In this document: in pieces, positions 1 through 11,400 of the stretch | Numbering within the stretch: the stretch's first letter is position 1 | Layout of the letters: each line of letters opens with the position of its first letter | Program-made: the position numbers and the translations under genes | Notes under the pieces: model-generated | What the model saw: the letters and a program-made list of their open reading frames with translations, nothing else | Databases searched by the model: none | What the model was told of the DNA's origin: nothing | Source: Hydnum rufescens UP504 | Taxonomy: Eukaryota > Basidiomycota > Agaricomycetes > Cantharellales > Hydnaceae | Length of the DNA stretch: 64,000 bases | Reading direction: 5' to 3' | Assembly: GCA_014904985.1 (NCBI GenBank) | Contig: MU128930.1 | Location: 310,001-374,000, forward strand

Positions 1-337
1 TGCCATTGCAGGAGGTGTGGCTGGGGGTGTGGTTGGCCTGGCCTTGATCTCAGTTGCGTTGTTCATATTCCTCCGTCGGGGTCGCGGTCAAGGGAGTAGT
101 GCTCCTCTCATGACCCAAGATCCTGGCGAACCCGAGAGCGGCACAACAGATGCTGCCCCCGAACACAGGGATAGTACCCTGCCGCAAGGTTCAGGGCCGC
201 CAATTGCAAGATTATACGAGTTGAGTATTCTATATTTCCTTTCAAGGTCGTGCCCTAACCCTGCCATGCACTTTCCTTCATTTCCTTCTTGGGTTGCCTC
301 AGTCCAAATGATCCCCGAACTTATCCCCCACCCCTGA
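1..337 (+). CDS. C-terminal end of a single-pass membrane protein (5' part outside window)
   Basis: The reading frame is open from base 2. It begins with a Gly/Ala/Val-rich hydrophobic segment (AIAGGVAGGVVGLALISVALF) followed at once by a basic stop-transfer stretch (LRRGRGQG) and a Ser/Pro/Glu-rich tail. This is the usual layout of a type I membrane protein with an outside domain and a short cytosolic tail. The extracellular part lies upstream of the window, so the function cannot be read. The true end of the tail is uncertain: coding character fades after about base 220, where a splice site is likely. A related, broken gene appears at 3.6-4.6 kb. Confidence 0.5.
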   Translation, partial: AIAGGVAGGVVGLALISVALFIFLRRGRGQGSSAPLMTQDPGEPESGTTDAAPEHRDSTLPQGSGPPIARLYELSILYFLSRSCPNPAMHFPSFPSWVASVQMIPELIPHP

Positions 338-2277
338 CCGCATCATTGCGTGCACACCCCATACCCCAATTGTAAATGAACCTGTCAAGACCGGGCCTTT
401 TTCGCCCAATGCTTCGGACGGGCATATCAATCGCTTTTATGATCATAGCTCTCTTCGCTTTCTGCTGCTATTGGATATGATTCACGGGCCTTATTAGGCT
501 AAATGCTTTTCATCCCAGCTTTGGTCTCCGACTATCTCTATATCATTATGCCCTATTCCCAGGGTCATGTGCAATAACCCCTCGGTTTACGGCTAGTTTT
601 GTAAGCATAGGCCCAAATTATATTGCCTGCTTCGCATCGTACTGCATAACATCCTCGCCGATGTTGGATGAAATAGCCAAAGCTAAGTCTTCCCTCTGAA
701 TTCTGGTGTCTTACGTAATCACAATCTAGAATGGCAGGAATTCGGACATCGCTGAAACTAGTGTCAGGCTTTCAGCGTGTTCTTCGGGTTCTCAGAACGT
801 GGCATGAGTGGCTGTGCAACCCTGTCTCGGACAGGCATCGTTTTGACCCGATCAAAAGGGGTAGAAGGACCGTCTTGAATTCGCGATACGAGAGGACCAC
901 AAGGCGAGAGAAACTTAAAACTACAACCACTACGATGCACTGTATACTGTTGACTTCGAATAATCCAGTGTCTCGCGGACTAATAGATACTCACCTCATT
1001 CGGAGAATGATACCCACCTGAGAAGCCTCGTCTTGGAAGTGCGTACCCCTTTAATTTTCCTCGCGATCTCTATACACTGGATGGTGGCCATAACTCAGAC
1101 CCACGCGCGTCATCAAAATTCATTGTGTCAGACGAACTCGTGCTTGGGGGGGCTGTTTTCTTAACGACTTCTAGTTGTTCCCTGGTCTAAAACTATATCC
1201 ATGATTAAAGGAATGGGACCCCAATTTCCTATTGCCGAACTGGCTCCCTTCTCGATGGGGTACGGCCCCATATCCAGCAACCCGTTCTCAGCCTAATCAT
1301 GCATGATGGCGCCCTCAGGCAAAAGCCTTGGTGCGAGTATACGCACCCCGATTTCCAAATTAATGTAATATCTATTCATTGAGTTCTTTCGTAGTGCACT
1401 TCACGATCCTTTCATCCCGAATTATAGCTCGTCCTTAGCTTCTGCCAATTCTGGTATCCAAGGTCTCCTGTCTGTGTCCTGCTATAAGTTGACCATTCAG
1501 AATCCCCTTCATAAGATGAAGAGTCGGTTGATCTCCCCAGATGCTAATTGGACGGCATTGAACTTAGAGACGAAGACATCGTCTGACCCTAGTACAGACT
1601 CACGTCTTTAGACTCCTGTCGATACTGAGAATCCACAGGCCTCCATTCCAACCTTCCTCCAACACTATCACCTCTGCTGAAAATTCGGGCAGCTGAATGT
1701 CTAGGGTATCTCCGTGAGACCAATATCGGGGTACCAAGTTCCTTCGATCTCTGCAATTGATACACCGAAGAAGTTGGAGACGTGAGTCGATGCGGATTGT
1801 CCTCTAACTCTGCCTAATTCTGTGCGCGTCTAGAGACCGTGATGCACAGACACTTCTCTGCGCGCCCGTTTGCAATGACAAATGCGATACAATTACAATG
1901 CCCGAGATTGAAGACCAGAATTTGTTCGAGGTCGTCAGCTTGGAGCTATTCCTATGCGTCGATGGTGTGGAACCCGTAGTTGCCTTCTGCTGTGATCCAC
2001 CGCTCAACTAAAAGCCATCTGCGCTGGACCATTCCGGTCCTGACATACACGCATTATCATCCATGTCCGATGCTTCATCTTCTCTAAGATCCTCCAGAAA
2101 ACCGCATAGACAAATCCTCTGATTTTTTATGGAGATATACGTGTACTCTGAAATCCAAGAACGTTTGCGAAGATCAGGCCTGGAGAGCAAAGAGGGTGAA
2201 TTTTTTTGGATGTGCTAATGTGGCAAGAAAAATTAATGCGATTGATAACAATGATCCCAGGTCCCACGGCCCAAGTC
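338..2277. other. Gene-poor stretch with eroded coding relics
   Basis: No intact gene is supported. Short plus-strand stretches look protein-like but are cut by stops and frame changes. One around 1200-1370 reads like GMGPQFPIAELAPFSMGYGP. Another around 1400-1610 contains SVSCYKLTIQNPLHKMKSRL and ends at a TAG near 1610. The composition fits remains of a secreted or membrane protein related to the one at the left edge. This is inference from residue composition only. Confidence 0.3.
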
Positions 2278-3138
2278 CTAGAAGTGGAAGTTAAACATTC
2301 CCCCATAGAAGTCCCTGGCCGCTCCACCGACTTCTGAAACCTCGAACTTGAGGGTGGCTTTCATTGTATTCTTCGAGTAAGAGATCTCCAGGTCGTCGAT
2401 ATCGACGTCGCATGCGCCAAGTTTGAGCGATTTTGCAAAGCTTGGACCACCTGCCAAAGCGTTAGGAACGGATGGGGAATCTAAGCATGTGGGACAGAGT
2501 AACGAACCGCCGATGCTCCACTTCTCGCCCTTGAGCGGTTTTAATTCCCCACCAAAAAGGGCCTCCAGCTGCGCCGCGCCATGCTGTATATTAATAATAA
2601 GCCGAAAATCCACCCTTGCAAACAGGACAACATAAATATGACGCACAAATCTGATTATCGTGACCGTAGACGTTGGCTTGTTTTGGGGTGTTGGCTGGAT
2701 AACAGTCCCAACACCACCCATGAAAAGAGTGTCGAATTCAGATTTCTCAAGCACTTCATCGAATTTAATGGTCTTGGATGAGCCCTGGAACTTGCAGGTT
2801 GGAGATTTGCATTCCTTCTTTAGGCTGAAAATGTGGTCAGTGAATATGGAATGAGTCCTAGGAAATACGATTTACCGATCAAATATCTTCTTCAATTGCA
2901 TTTTAGTTTTCTTCTCCTCCGCCTTAGACAAGGCAACAGCGCGTTTTTGGTCAGCCTTGTCCATAGCACCAGAAGATCCGGCGTTGGAGGAGCTAGCCTC
3001 CCCAGTAGTACCGGTTTTTGCGCGTTTCGCAGGAGGATGCGCGGACAGTTGGTCTTCTAACTGGGAAGGTCTGATGATCAAACTCATGATACAGACGCGT
3101 ATTATGGCTTCACATACCTCCAAGATACGAAGACGCAT
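2278..3138 (-). CDS. Uncharacterised protein, three exons
   Basis: The gene is read on the minus strand. Exon 1 runs to 2876. The intron at 2825-2875 (GT...AG on minus) joins KKIFDR to LKKECKSPTCKFQGSSKTI. A second, 63-bp in-phase intron probably follows TVTIIRF and rejoins at HGAAQLEALFGGEL. The reading frame ends at 2278 after FYGGMFNFHF. The N-terminal part is low-complexity, with AKRAKTGT and a Ser/Gly run that could be a nuclear localisation signal. The later part has three spaced CxxxC-like pairs (CKSPTC, CPTC) and an ordered-looking C-terminal segment with alternating polar and hydrophobic residues. I do not recognise the family. The start is uncertain: the Met at 3138 or an upstream exon are both possible, since the segment just after it may itself be an intron. 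Confidence 0.55.
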
Positions 3139-3553
3139 AGCTTCAATGACCTTTCGAGGAAGGATTACGCGTTATTGTCTGGTTTGCGGATTTGGAACAT
3201 GCGCTCCACCATACCTCGGCACTTGGTGGATTAATCGGCTGTTCCAAATCGACCTTACCTGAGAGAGAGAAGACCCGTTAATGTCAAATTGGTACACATT
3301 CTCGATTGCTTGTACCGCCATTGACAAGGGTTAGTGTGCGCTTGCGACTGCGGCCCCCAGAAGTCGACGCGTCAGTCTTCTGATTGTTCAGACTGACCAA
3401 GATCGTAGACTGGTGCAAAATGGCAGTACTTTTATCAGGCATTACGCGCAATGATGGGTGATCTAGTTAAATTTGAGAGTGTGTTGTCGCGACCCCGGGA
3501 GCAGCCGAAATCCATCTAGTCAAATAGGTGCCCTACCAAGGAAGCTAAGATAC

Positions 3554-4620
3554 TGTCCACTACCATAATGTCTATCATTATCCATGGTGTTATCTTCGCT
3601 TGTTCTTGGTGTCTTCTGCGCACCCAACCCTACTATGCCTTTGCCTCATGATAATATTCACCCTACGCGCACTTCTCCGTCCGAACGTCTTCGCAGGCGA
3701 GACTCCGGACTGGATCTTTCTCTGACCCCTGCACCCACTGGTCAGATCCCCGGCCCTAGAAGTACCTGCTCAAGTGACGGTGCAATATCCATCAGGTCCT
3801 AATTCGCTCCATACTATCGTTCGGATCAGAAATGCCTCCAACTTCACCGTTCTTCTGCTGTCCTCCCCTGGAAGTGCGCCCCCCTCCTATTTAATTTTTT
3901 CCCTTGAGTACTGCAACAGGCTGATATTTCTCGGCCATTTAGGTTCTGTCTCAGGATCAGAGGGCTCTGCGACATCGTTTTGTATGGGAGGCACGTCCAT
4001 TCTCATTAGTTTTCCCCTGTGTGATGGGCTCGAGTGGTTGAAGACGCCCTTTACAGATTCCTGCAACAATGCATTCCTTTTTGGCTTCATCACGGCAGCA
4101 GGATACCCTGCCGGAAAAAGCTATGTCCAGGTAAGTGTGCACACCGGCCCTCTCCGCCGCGATGAAGGTTTTATCTAGTCGCCCCCCCTCATAAGATCAC
4201 GGGTTGTTTCAATCGCTCTATGTTCTCTGTCGCCGGATGATCAAGGCGGCCAAATGGATGTGTGCTTTCCTGATGGCGCATAATGTACTTACGGGGGATA
4301 TGGTGCAAGTTTTATCGAGCAGCATGTCCCTTATTTCACCTCTTGCTGCCCTGGGTTCCTCCATCCGTGCTCGCCGAATAGTTCTCCGAAAGCTAACCCA
4401 CACGAACATCGGTCTTTTTTCGATTCCCCGTTCGGATGCTCCCCGTAGGCTCGAACCATTCAGCTCGCGGTTTTGCATGCGGTGCTGTTCCTCCGCCAAC
4501 CGCCAATATAATTGCGACAGCCATCTGGATCGCTCAGGATGTCCAGTCGTTATTCTTGAAGTTTACAATTCTCCTGATATTGGTGTCTCGTGCGCATGGT
4601 GGGCTTAGAACGAAAGGGGA
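3554..4620 (+). pseudogene. Broken secreted/single-pass membrane protein gene
   Basis: A start near 3584 gives a signal-peptide-like N-terminus (MVLSSLVLGVFCAP). The frame then changes near 3770 to AQVTVQYPSGPNSLHTIVRI and RNASNFTVLLLSSPG, with an N-glycosylation site (NFT). Near 4229-4430 another frame reads DQGGQMDVCFPDGA, stop, then CTYGGYGASFIEQHV, a Cys-rich outside domain with an internal TAA. Near 4480-4600 a hydrophobic stretch follows. The order (signal, beta-rich N-glycosylated domain, Cys-rich part, membrane segment) resembles the protein at the left edge. Some frame changes could be introns, but the in-frame stop inside the Cys-rich segment argues for a dead copy or a sequence error. 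Confidence 0.4.
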
Positions 4621-7600
4621 GCAATTCAACCGGAAAATGATCGAAAAAACATATATAACCACTAATGCGCACACTCATTCTTATCCTTTCCGAAAACCTA
4701 CCCTTCCCTTTCTTGTTGATGTCAAGTGCATGTCCAGATTACTAATATAGGGGCCATTCCTGACTCTTACATAAGCAAGGGGGTTTGGTAGCGAAATCCA
4801 CAAAATTTTGGCTTCCACTGGGGGCGGTATGTCCTGATAAACGGCGTTCTGGGATTGCCTTTGATCCTGGTGTAGCTCCACTGGGTCGGTATTTATGATA
4901 GGCCCCCCCGGCCTCCGCCCATACATCTTCTTGCGATTCAGTGTTTGTGTCATAGCTTTTAATCATTCAGAACACCCGCACTATGTCAGCAACTATTTAC
5001 CCTCCATCGAAACCAACTGATATTCTGAGGGAGAGAGAACTCCTGCCAGTGCCCGACTGGATCAGAGTCTGGTGTTCTAGTGGCTTGTGGGCTCCGGATT
5101 AGAGATCGCTTAACCGGGAGTGCAGGAAGTCCCTGAAACATTATTTCGCTCTAGCTATGTTCTCAGGGAGGGGCTCGTCCACGCTGCGTGGTTATGGGTT
5201 TGAAGGTTTCAGGGAATATATACATATTGCTGGTTGTGGCAGGTTCATCCGTTTCTAATGCTCGTGGTTACGGTAATGCTTATAATACGTTAGTGACAGT
5301 AGATTGCGCACACTGGGATGCTCCTCATCAACCCATGGTATACGACTTAGATGAATTACAAAAAACCGTACTTGGCATCAGGGCGACGGGCTGCCCCATT
5401 GCCCTTGCAGGAAGACGGTGGTACCCACGCCCCCAATGGCAACGGTGTCTGGACTAGTGCAGGGCCGGTATACGCGCAGGGACGGCCGCGCTGATGGATC
5501 GGAATATTCGAGACCCGGCGAGCACCTGGTGAAGTCTCCAATTCAGCCTCTCCGGGGGCAGGTGGGAGTGCCCACCCAACCTGGGCTACTCTACACGCCG
5601 CCACATCTTCTCATTTTATTCGCCACACGCATCCTATGGGTTTGAATTCTATTTATTATACTAGTAGCCACATCCAGTGCATCGATCTATGTGCTCCATC
5701 TTGCTTCGCCTTTTTCATCCCCCTAGTTAGTAGAGTAGTTATACGGCCCTGCTATGTCTGCGATTTCAGCTGATCATTGCCATCTGATCAACAAGAACCC
5801 CTAGGGGAAGAATGCAACAGTTCAATGGCCTCTCCAAACGTGTCTAAGCCTCGTAGATGTCAAAAAAAGCTTTTGGCACCCTTGCATTGAGCAAGTCTTA
5901 TAAAAATGATGCCTACCACGATCTCCCCTCATCGTGCTATTCCTCCCGAACCCCCCACCCTCACCAACACCGTCTTTGTCTAGAATGGCTGGCCGATCAT
6001 CGATGGATCTCCCAACAGATCATCGAAAAGATACTTCTCATACTTCTCTATGTCTCCCAAGGAACTGGTTGACCCTTGAGAGGTATGCATTCCCGATGTC
6101 ACATTGGGAGGTACATGATTGTTAACAACCATTCGCAGGTATCACAGATGTTTCGGGATGTGATCGACGGCTCCTTGTTGATAACAAGATTGTATAGATA
6201 CGATTCGGTATCATCCGGGTCGCGGGAAAATCCAGTGAGGCGCAACTTGGATTTGCTAAAGACCACATCCGCAGGCGCTCCACACTCAATTGGTCAAGAG
6301 CCACTTCCGGAGTGCATTTTTTTTTTCGCAATGTGAGTCCTTGCGGACGAGCTCCTGATAGGCCTTGGCTTGGAAAAAGTCATCTGTCTCTAGTACCGCC
6401 TTCGGAGCAGGACCTCAGCTCCTAACCGGTCAAATTTGCATGCGATCCCGCTCGAAACATTCTAATACTTGTGGAATTGCATGTTTATTTCTTACTTTTT
6501 TTTATGTGACGTGGTCCCGGCACCTGACGTCTGGTCACGTAGCGTTCCCCAACTGGGTGACATGGCAATGCATGTCTGTCGCCTGTTTGAGTCTTCATGA
6601 TGGCTCCTCAAGCCCCCAATTCGCGGTCGCAGTGGAATTTGATCCGAAGCACGCCTCGATATACAGGCCCTTGGCGACCTGCTCGATGTCCTCGTCCTTG
6701 TCACCAGATCCCGAGCTGGAACTTCATTAGAAATCTATAATTGGAAGCGCGGCCAATTTAGAGCGGTAATCGACTTGAAAAATCACAATTCCTGCAGATT
6801 ACGACCTCATTCATTGTTCGACACGCAGCATTTTGTGTGTCCCGTCAAAACACCATATAGCTCAAAATCTCGCACAATCCCGAGGACGATCTCGGTCCAT
6901 TGGAGCCCTTTCTAGTAGATTTACCAAGAGAGGACGCGGGAGAAGGTATCGTCCGTCGCCCGCTTCCAGTTTCCGGGCCACGGTCCGTTCCCCAGACTGG
7001 TGATAGGGGTATTTGGGTTTGCATGACCCAGATCAAAATGCCCCTTTTGTCACCTCCTGCCGGGCCTGAATAGCATAGGATGACTCGAGTCTTGGTTCGC
7101 CGCCATCATTCTGGCTTATTGAGGTATTGATGGATCCGTTGAGTTTTTTATCCTTCGCTCCGTCCACATGTTCTTCAACTCTCTCCCCAAACACTGTCCT
7201 GTGGGACAGGTTGGGAAGTATGTTCAACTCATCCTTGAGATGTGTACGTGTCCACCCGCCCGCAAGGCACACCTCGAGATCTCAGCAGCCCGTCGCGATA
7301 AGTAATCACGACCCTTTCGAGCCTAGCTTGACTGGAGACTGGGCCTTAGTCAGCGGGGTCCGGCTCGTCGAATTCGGACACAGAGGGCTTTCCGCAAAGC
7401 ATACGACGACGGCTAGGACGGCGACGGCGGGGGACAAGAACAACACCGTGGCCTCCTACGATCGACTTCCCAAGCCACTCTACGGCAACACTGTCACAAA
7501 CCTCACGAACACTTCGCAGATATCCAAGTCTCTGCACGAATTTTATCCACACGAGTATAGGATCCTGTCCGATGAAGAAAGGATTGCAGTCCCCGACATA

Positions 7601-8471
7601 AGTAACGTCCATTATCCGGGTTACCTGAGCCTCCTCATTCTCGGAGCCCATACACATGACCTCCCTACTTTGTAGTGCCCTTATGCCTCCAACCCCAACG
7701 ACGTAGCTGGATGGCGCTGGGGCGGGATTTAATCCCCCACCGCCTTTATCGTTTACGGTGGCAAAAGGACACAACACAATCGAGCATGCCCAATGGGTTG
7801 GACGTCTGGTCGATTATTTGGGGACTTTGTACCGATTGGCACATTGGTTGGTGTCTGTACAGGACATGCGCCCAAAATACGATGTCAAGTTCAATTGTAG
7901 CTGTGTGTGGCACATTCAAAATGTGAGACCGTGAAAGCATGAGACTGATCCCACACACTCTTGCTCGTATCTCTTGAAACGCCACGGGGGCATCGTATTT
8001 ACGCTTCGTCGATTGCCCCCCTCCGTTTCCTAATTCAATCTTCCAACCTTTCAACTGTGCACCGTCCGATTTTGACCGTCACACATGCTTTTTGTCACAC
8101 GTTCGTCACGGATCCTTGAAGTAGCTCGCTCCAGCAGAAAAATTGTTACACACTCTGCTCGAAACACCTCTGATTGAACACTTAAAAGTATTACCAACTA
8201 GATGATACAAGCACGAGCCCGGCAAATGCCGTTTATTTTCCCAGGATTTCTGTTCTATCTGACGCGCTCTTCTCCATTCGACCTAGAGGCGAGCTCGGTA
8301 ATACTACCAAAGTTACTATACTCGAAGAAACCGATTGGTCAGATCGGCGAATCCCGAGGGGCCAACCTTGTCCAAAATGAATTGCTGGACGCAAACCACG
8401 TTGTGCTACAACTCACCTCACAACATCCTATCATTCTGTGAAAGCCTACCCCGACGCAGTCTCCTCGAGAT
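4621..8471. other. Long stretch without a supported gene
   Basis: Several open stretches exist (for example plus strand 5188-5457, 6365-6730, 7127-7675), but none shows a recognisable domain, a run of compatible splice sites or homology to the rest of the window. A Pro/Ala/Thr-rich segment near 5410-5600 (THAPNGNGVWTSAGPVYAQG) looks like another extracellular-protein relic. Otherwise I see nothing. Confidence 0.4.
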
Positions 8472-11400
8472 ATGAATTCCTGCGAAATCCCACCCGAGAC
8501 TTTATTCCTTCCGGCTCTCAGCAATCTGGAGACGCAAAATCCGCAAGCGCTGGTCCAAGCGCCTCTTCGGAATTTTGGCGCTCGAGGTGCATCTCCGCGG
8601 GGTTCTTGGAAAATCTCGCATTATTGACTACTTAGGATAGATTCACCAGCAGCCGGAGAGCTAGTGGCCAAACAGTCGCGTGCATCGCATTCCAAGGGTT
8701 AGCGCCCTGTCCTTTTCACTGATCCATAGATCCTGAACAATTTTCCAGAGTTTAGGGAGAAATATTCCGATGCCGAGGCATTTGTTGCTGATGATCCCGA
8801 TACAGGAGGACAGAGCTTTCAGGATTCAGGCAAGTGTTACAGCGGAATCTTCGTGCTCCACCTAACTTCAAATCAGATGGCGTTGAAGTGAAAAGCGAAC
8901 CCGAACCACCGATCCCACCTCTTGTGGATGGATTTGAGGTCACTCGCCGGCTCGTAGAGGACTACGCAGATCATGACATCCAATTTACCACTCCAGACAG
9001 CACCTCTCCTGCCTTCGACAAAATATTCAAAGATGTGGTGGAATCTACACTCACATCGATTACGGCGGTCCAGCATGGGCTCGAAGAGCAGATGCAAGAA
9101 CTCCACCGTCTCAGATTTTTTACTCTCAAGGGGTTTCGGAAGTGGCGCAATCGTGCGAGTAGACTCAAAGCAACGGCGGCTTCCGTACGGCTGCTCAAGC
9201 CCCTGGGTGAACATATTCAGACTCGGACGGCTCACCCTGACACTAATATGCGCGCTCTTGATGATATCCGAGAAATTTATTTGTTCGGTCGAGTTGTGCT
9301 TTCGGACATACTATCCGACAACTAATCTGAGTGCCCCACAGAATAGTGGAGTCGGTCCTCTCTCTTCTCTCCGATCCTGCACAAGACGATTCCAGTATTT
9401 CAGGCCTCCTAAGCGATTTCAAACATGCAATTATAAGATATCTAACTCATCATTATGTTGGTGATTGGTATCCAAGTCTTGTATGACTAGGCATGACTCT
9501 GTTTTTCAGGTTGGCAGCCCAAGGGCTCTTTTAAAGGTTACCGCATCGTCCAGTACTGAGACCAATGTAAGCTCTGCTAATATCCGTGTGTATACTAAGC
9601 TTATCTGTCTTCATACAAATTCTCGCAGCCCGATATCTGTCTCCTCGAAAAGGCGTTCACTGATTTTCTACGAGATCGCACCCGAAAATCGAAGCAGCAC
9701 GGCTTGACTACGTTCACAGCCTGGGCGAGGATGGAGAACATCGATTCCACAATCTCTCAGAATGTTGGACCCGTGGCCAGCACCACACTGTATCGTGTAA
9801 CGAGGGGTGTCATTCGCCACGAGTTTACTATCATTGGTTTCCATTCTGGGGAGGCCGCCATGAGTTGGCTTCGAACAGAACGTACCGCACGTGTCAAAGA
9901 GGGCTGGATAAATCCGGATAGCTTTGGACCTGTATTCTCTGGCGTTGAAGCCAGAGATCTTGTGTCGTTTGCATCCTCCAAAGAAGCGCTTATTGGGCGC
10001 AATGTCGAGGAGGTGGCCGAGGTTGTCAACCTCGAAAATGAGCCAACAATCATTCGAAATGGAATATATCTCAGTGAGCTGGCGGAAAGTCTTGCCGCAG
10101 TGTCCAATCACTACCCTCGGGTGTGTCCTGACATCATTGGATATTGCATATACCCGTCACTAATTTCAGCGTCTGCTCCAAGTACTCGCTTTTGGCCACT
10201 AATTGCCGATATTTCGCTCGCCGAATCGTTTTAAATTTCGCCCATCGTCTGGATACCATAAAAGCTCGAAGCCGCATAAAATACCGCAAGGGGATTCTGG
10301 CCTCGTTTCCAAAATTGGCTGAAAAAATTCTTGAGGAGCGCTTTGGTGGGTCTCATGTTGGGGGCGAGCAAGGTGTCCTCAGCCACGCAGAAGATATATT
10401 TGGTCTTGGACAAAGTCACTCCAACCACTTGCGCTACACCGAGGCCCTTGAGTGTTGCCGGAAAGCTGTGGCCTTGCTATTGACCCTGCCCCATGACAAC
10501 TTCGCCAGCCGGACCTTAATAGGAAGGTGCTATACCCTCGAATGCTGGAGCCTCCGAAATTTGCATCGTTTTTCCGAAGCTTACCTTGCGGGGAATTCGG
10601 CCTGCGAAGTTCTAAGGATTTGTGTTCGTGGTGATATTATGGACTATGGTAAGGTTGAATCCGGTCTATGCGACCTTTTCGCTGTGTAGTTGTGACTGAA
10701 GCAAAAATTTTCCCCGTAGTCGTAGAGACTGAATGTCTTGCTTACGCGCTTTACCATTGGTCTCAGGCTTGCCATGAATTCGATCGCAAGGATGAAGCGG
10801 TTGAATGCTCACAAGAAGTCGTCAAGACTCGACGATTATTACTTAATTCGCGGGACAGACTCGAGCCTTACTACCTCCCTGACTACATCCGATATAGCCT
10901 TGGATATGCACTGTCTGGCTTGTCTTTTCACCTGAGCGAGGTGGGCAAAATGACGGAAGCAATCACAACAGGCGAAGAGGGGATTCAAATCCTTCGAGCA
11001 ATGTATATTGATCGGCCGGATATTCTAGGCCACGGACTCGCTGCAGCTCTGCATAATCACTCCGTAGTGCTTGCGGCAGCGCGAAGGACGGCAGAGGCAT
11101 GTGCAGTGGCTGTGGAAGCAGTCGAACTCCGGCGCGGAATTACGGTCATCCCAGAACGGCATCGTGAAGGTCTTGCCATCGCACTCTATACCTACGCCCT
11201 CCACGCCGCCACTCTCAAGCAATGGGATATTAGCATTACGGCGGACAAGGAGTCTATTGAGCTTTATCGGTCCCTGGACGAATACCAGCCTAATTTGTAC
11301 GACTCCGAAATAATTCGTGGTCTCCTCAGTCATGTCAAACATCTCAAACAATGTCGGCGTCTAGAAGATGCCCTCGTTTACCGTCGGGACCATGTCAAAG

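Noticed and set aside
731..1021. A 96-codon open stretch with many Arg and Thr
   Set aside because: Composition is not protein-like and there is no family resemblance. It is probably chance.
7127..7675. A 182-codon open stretch on the plus strand, and overlapping ones on minus
   Set aside because: No domain, no consistent splice sites and simple composition. Both strands are open, as often happens by chance in GC-mixed DNA.
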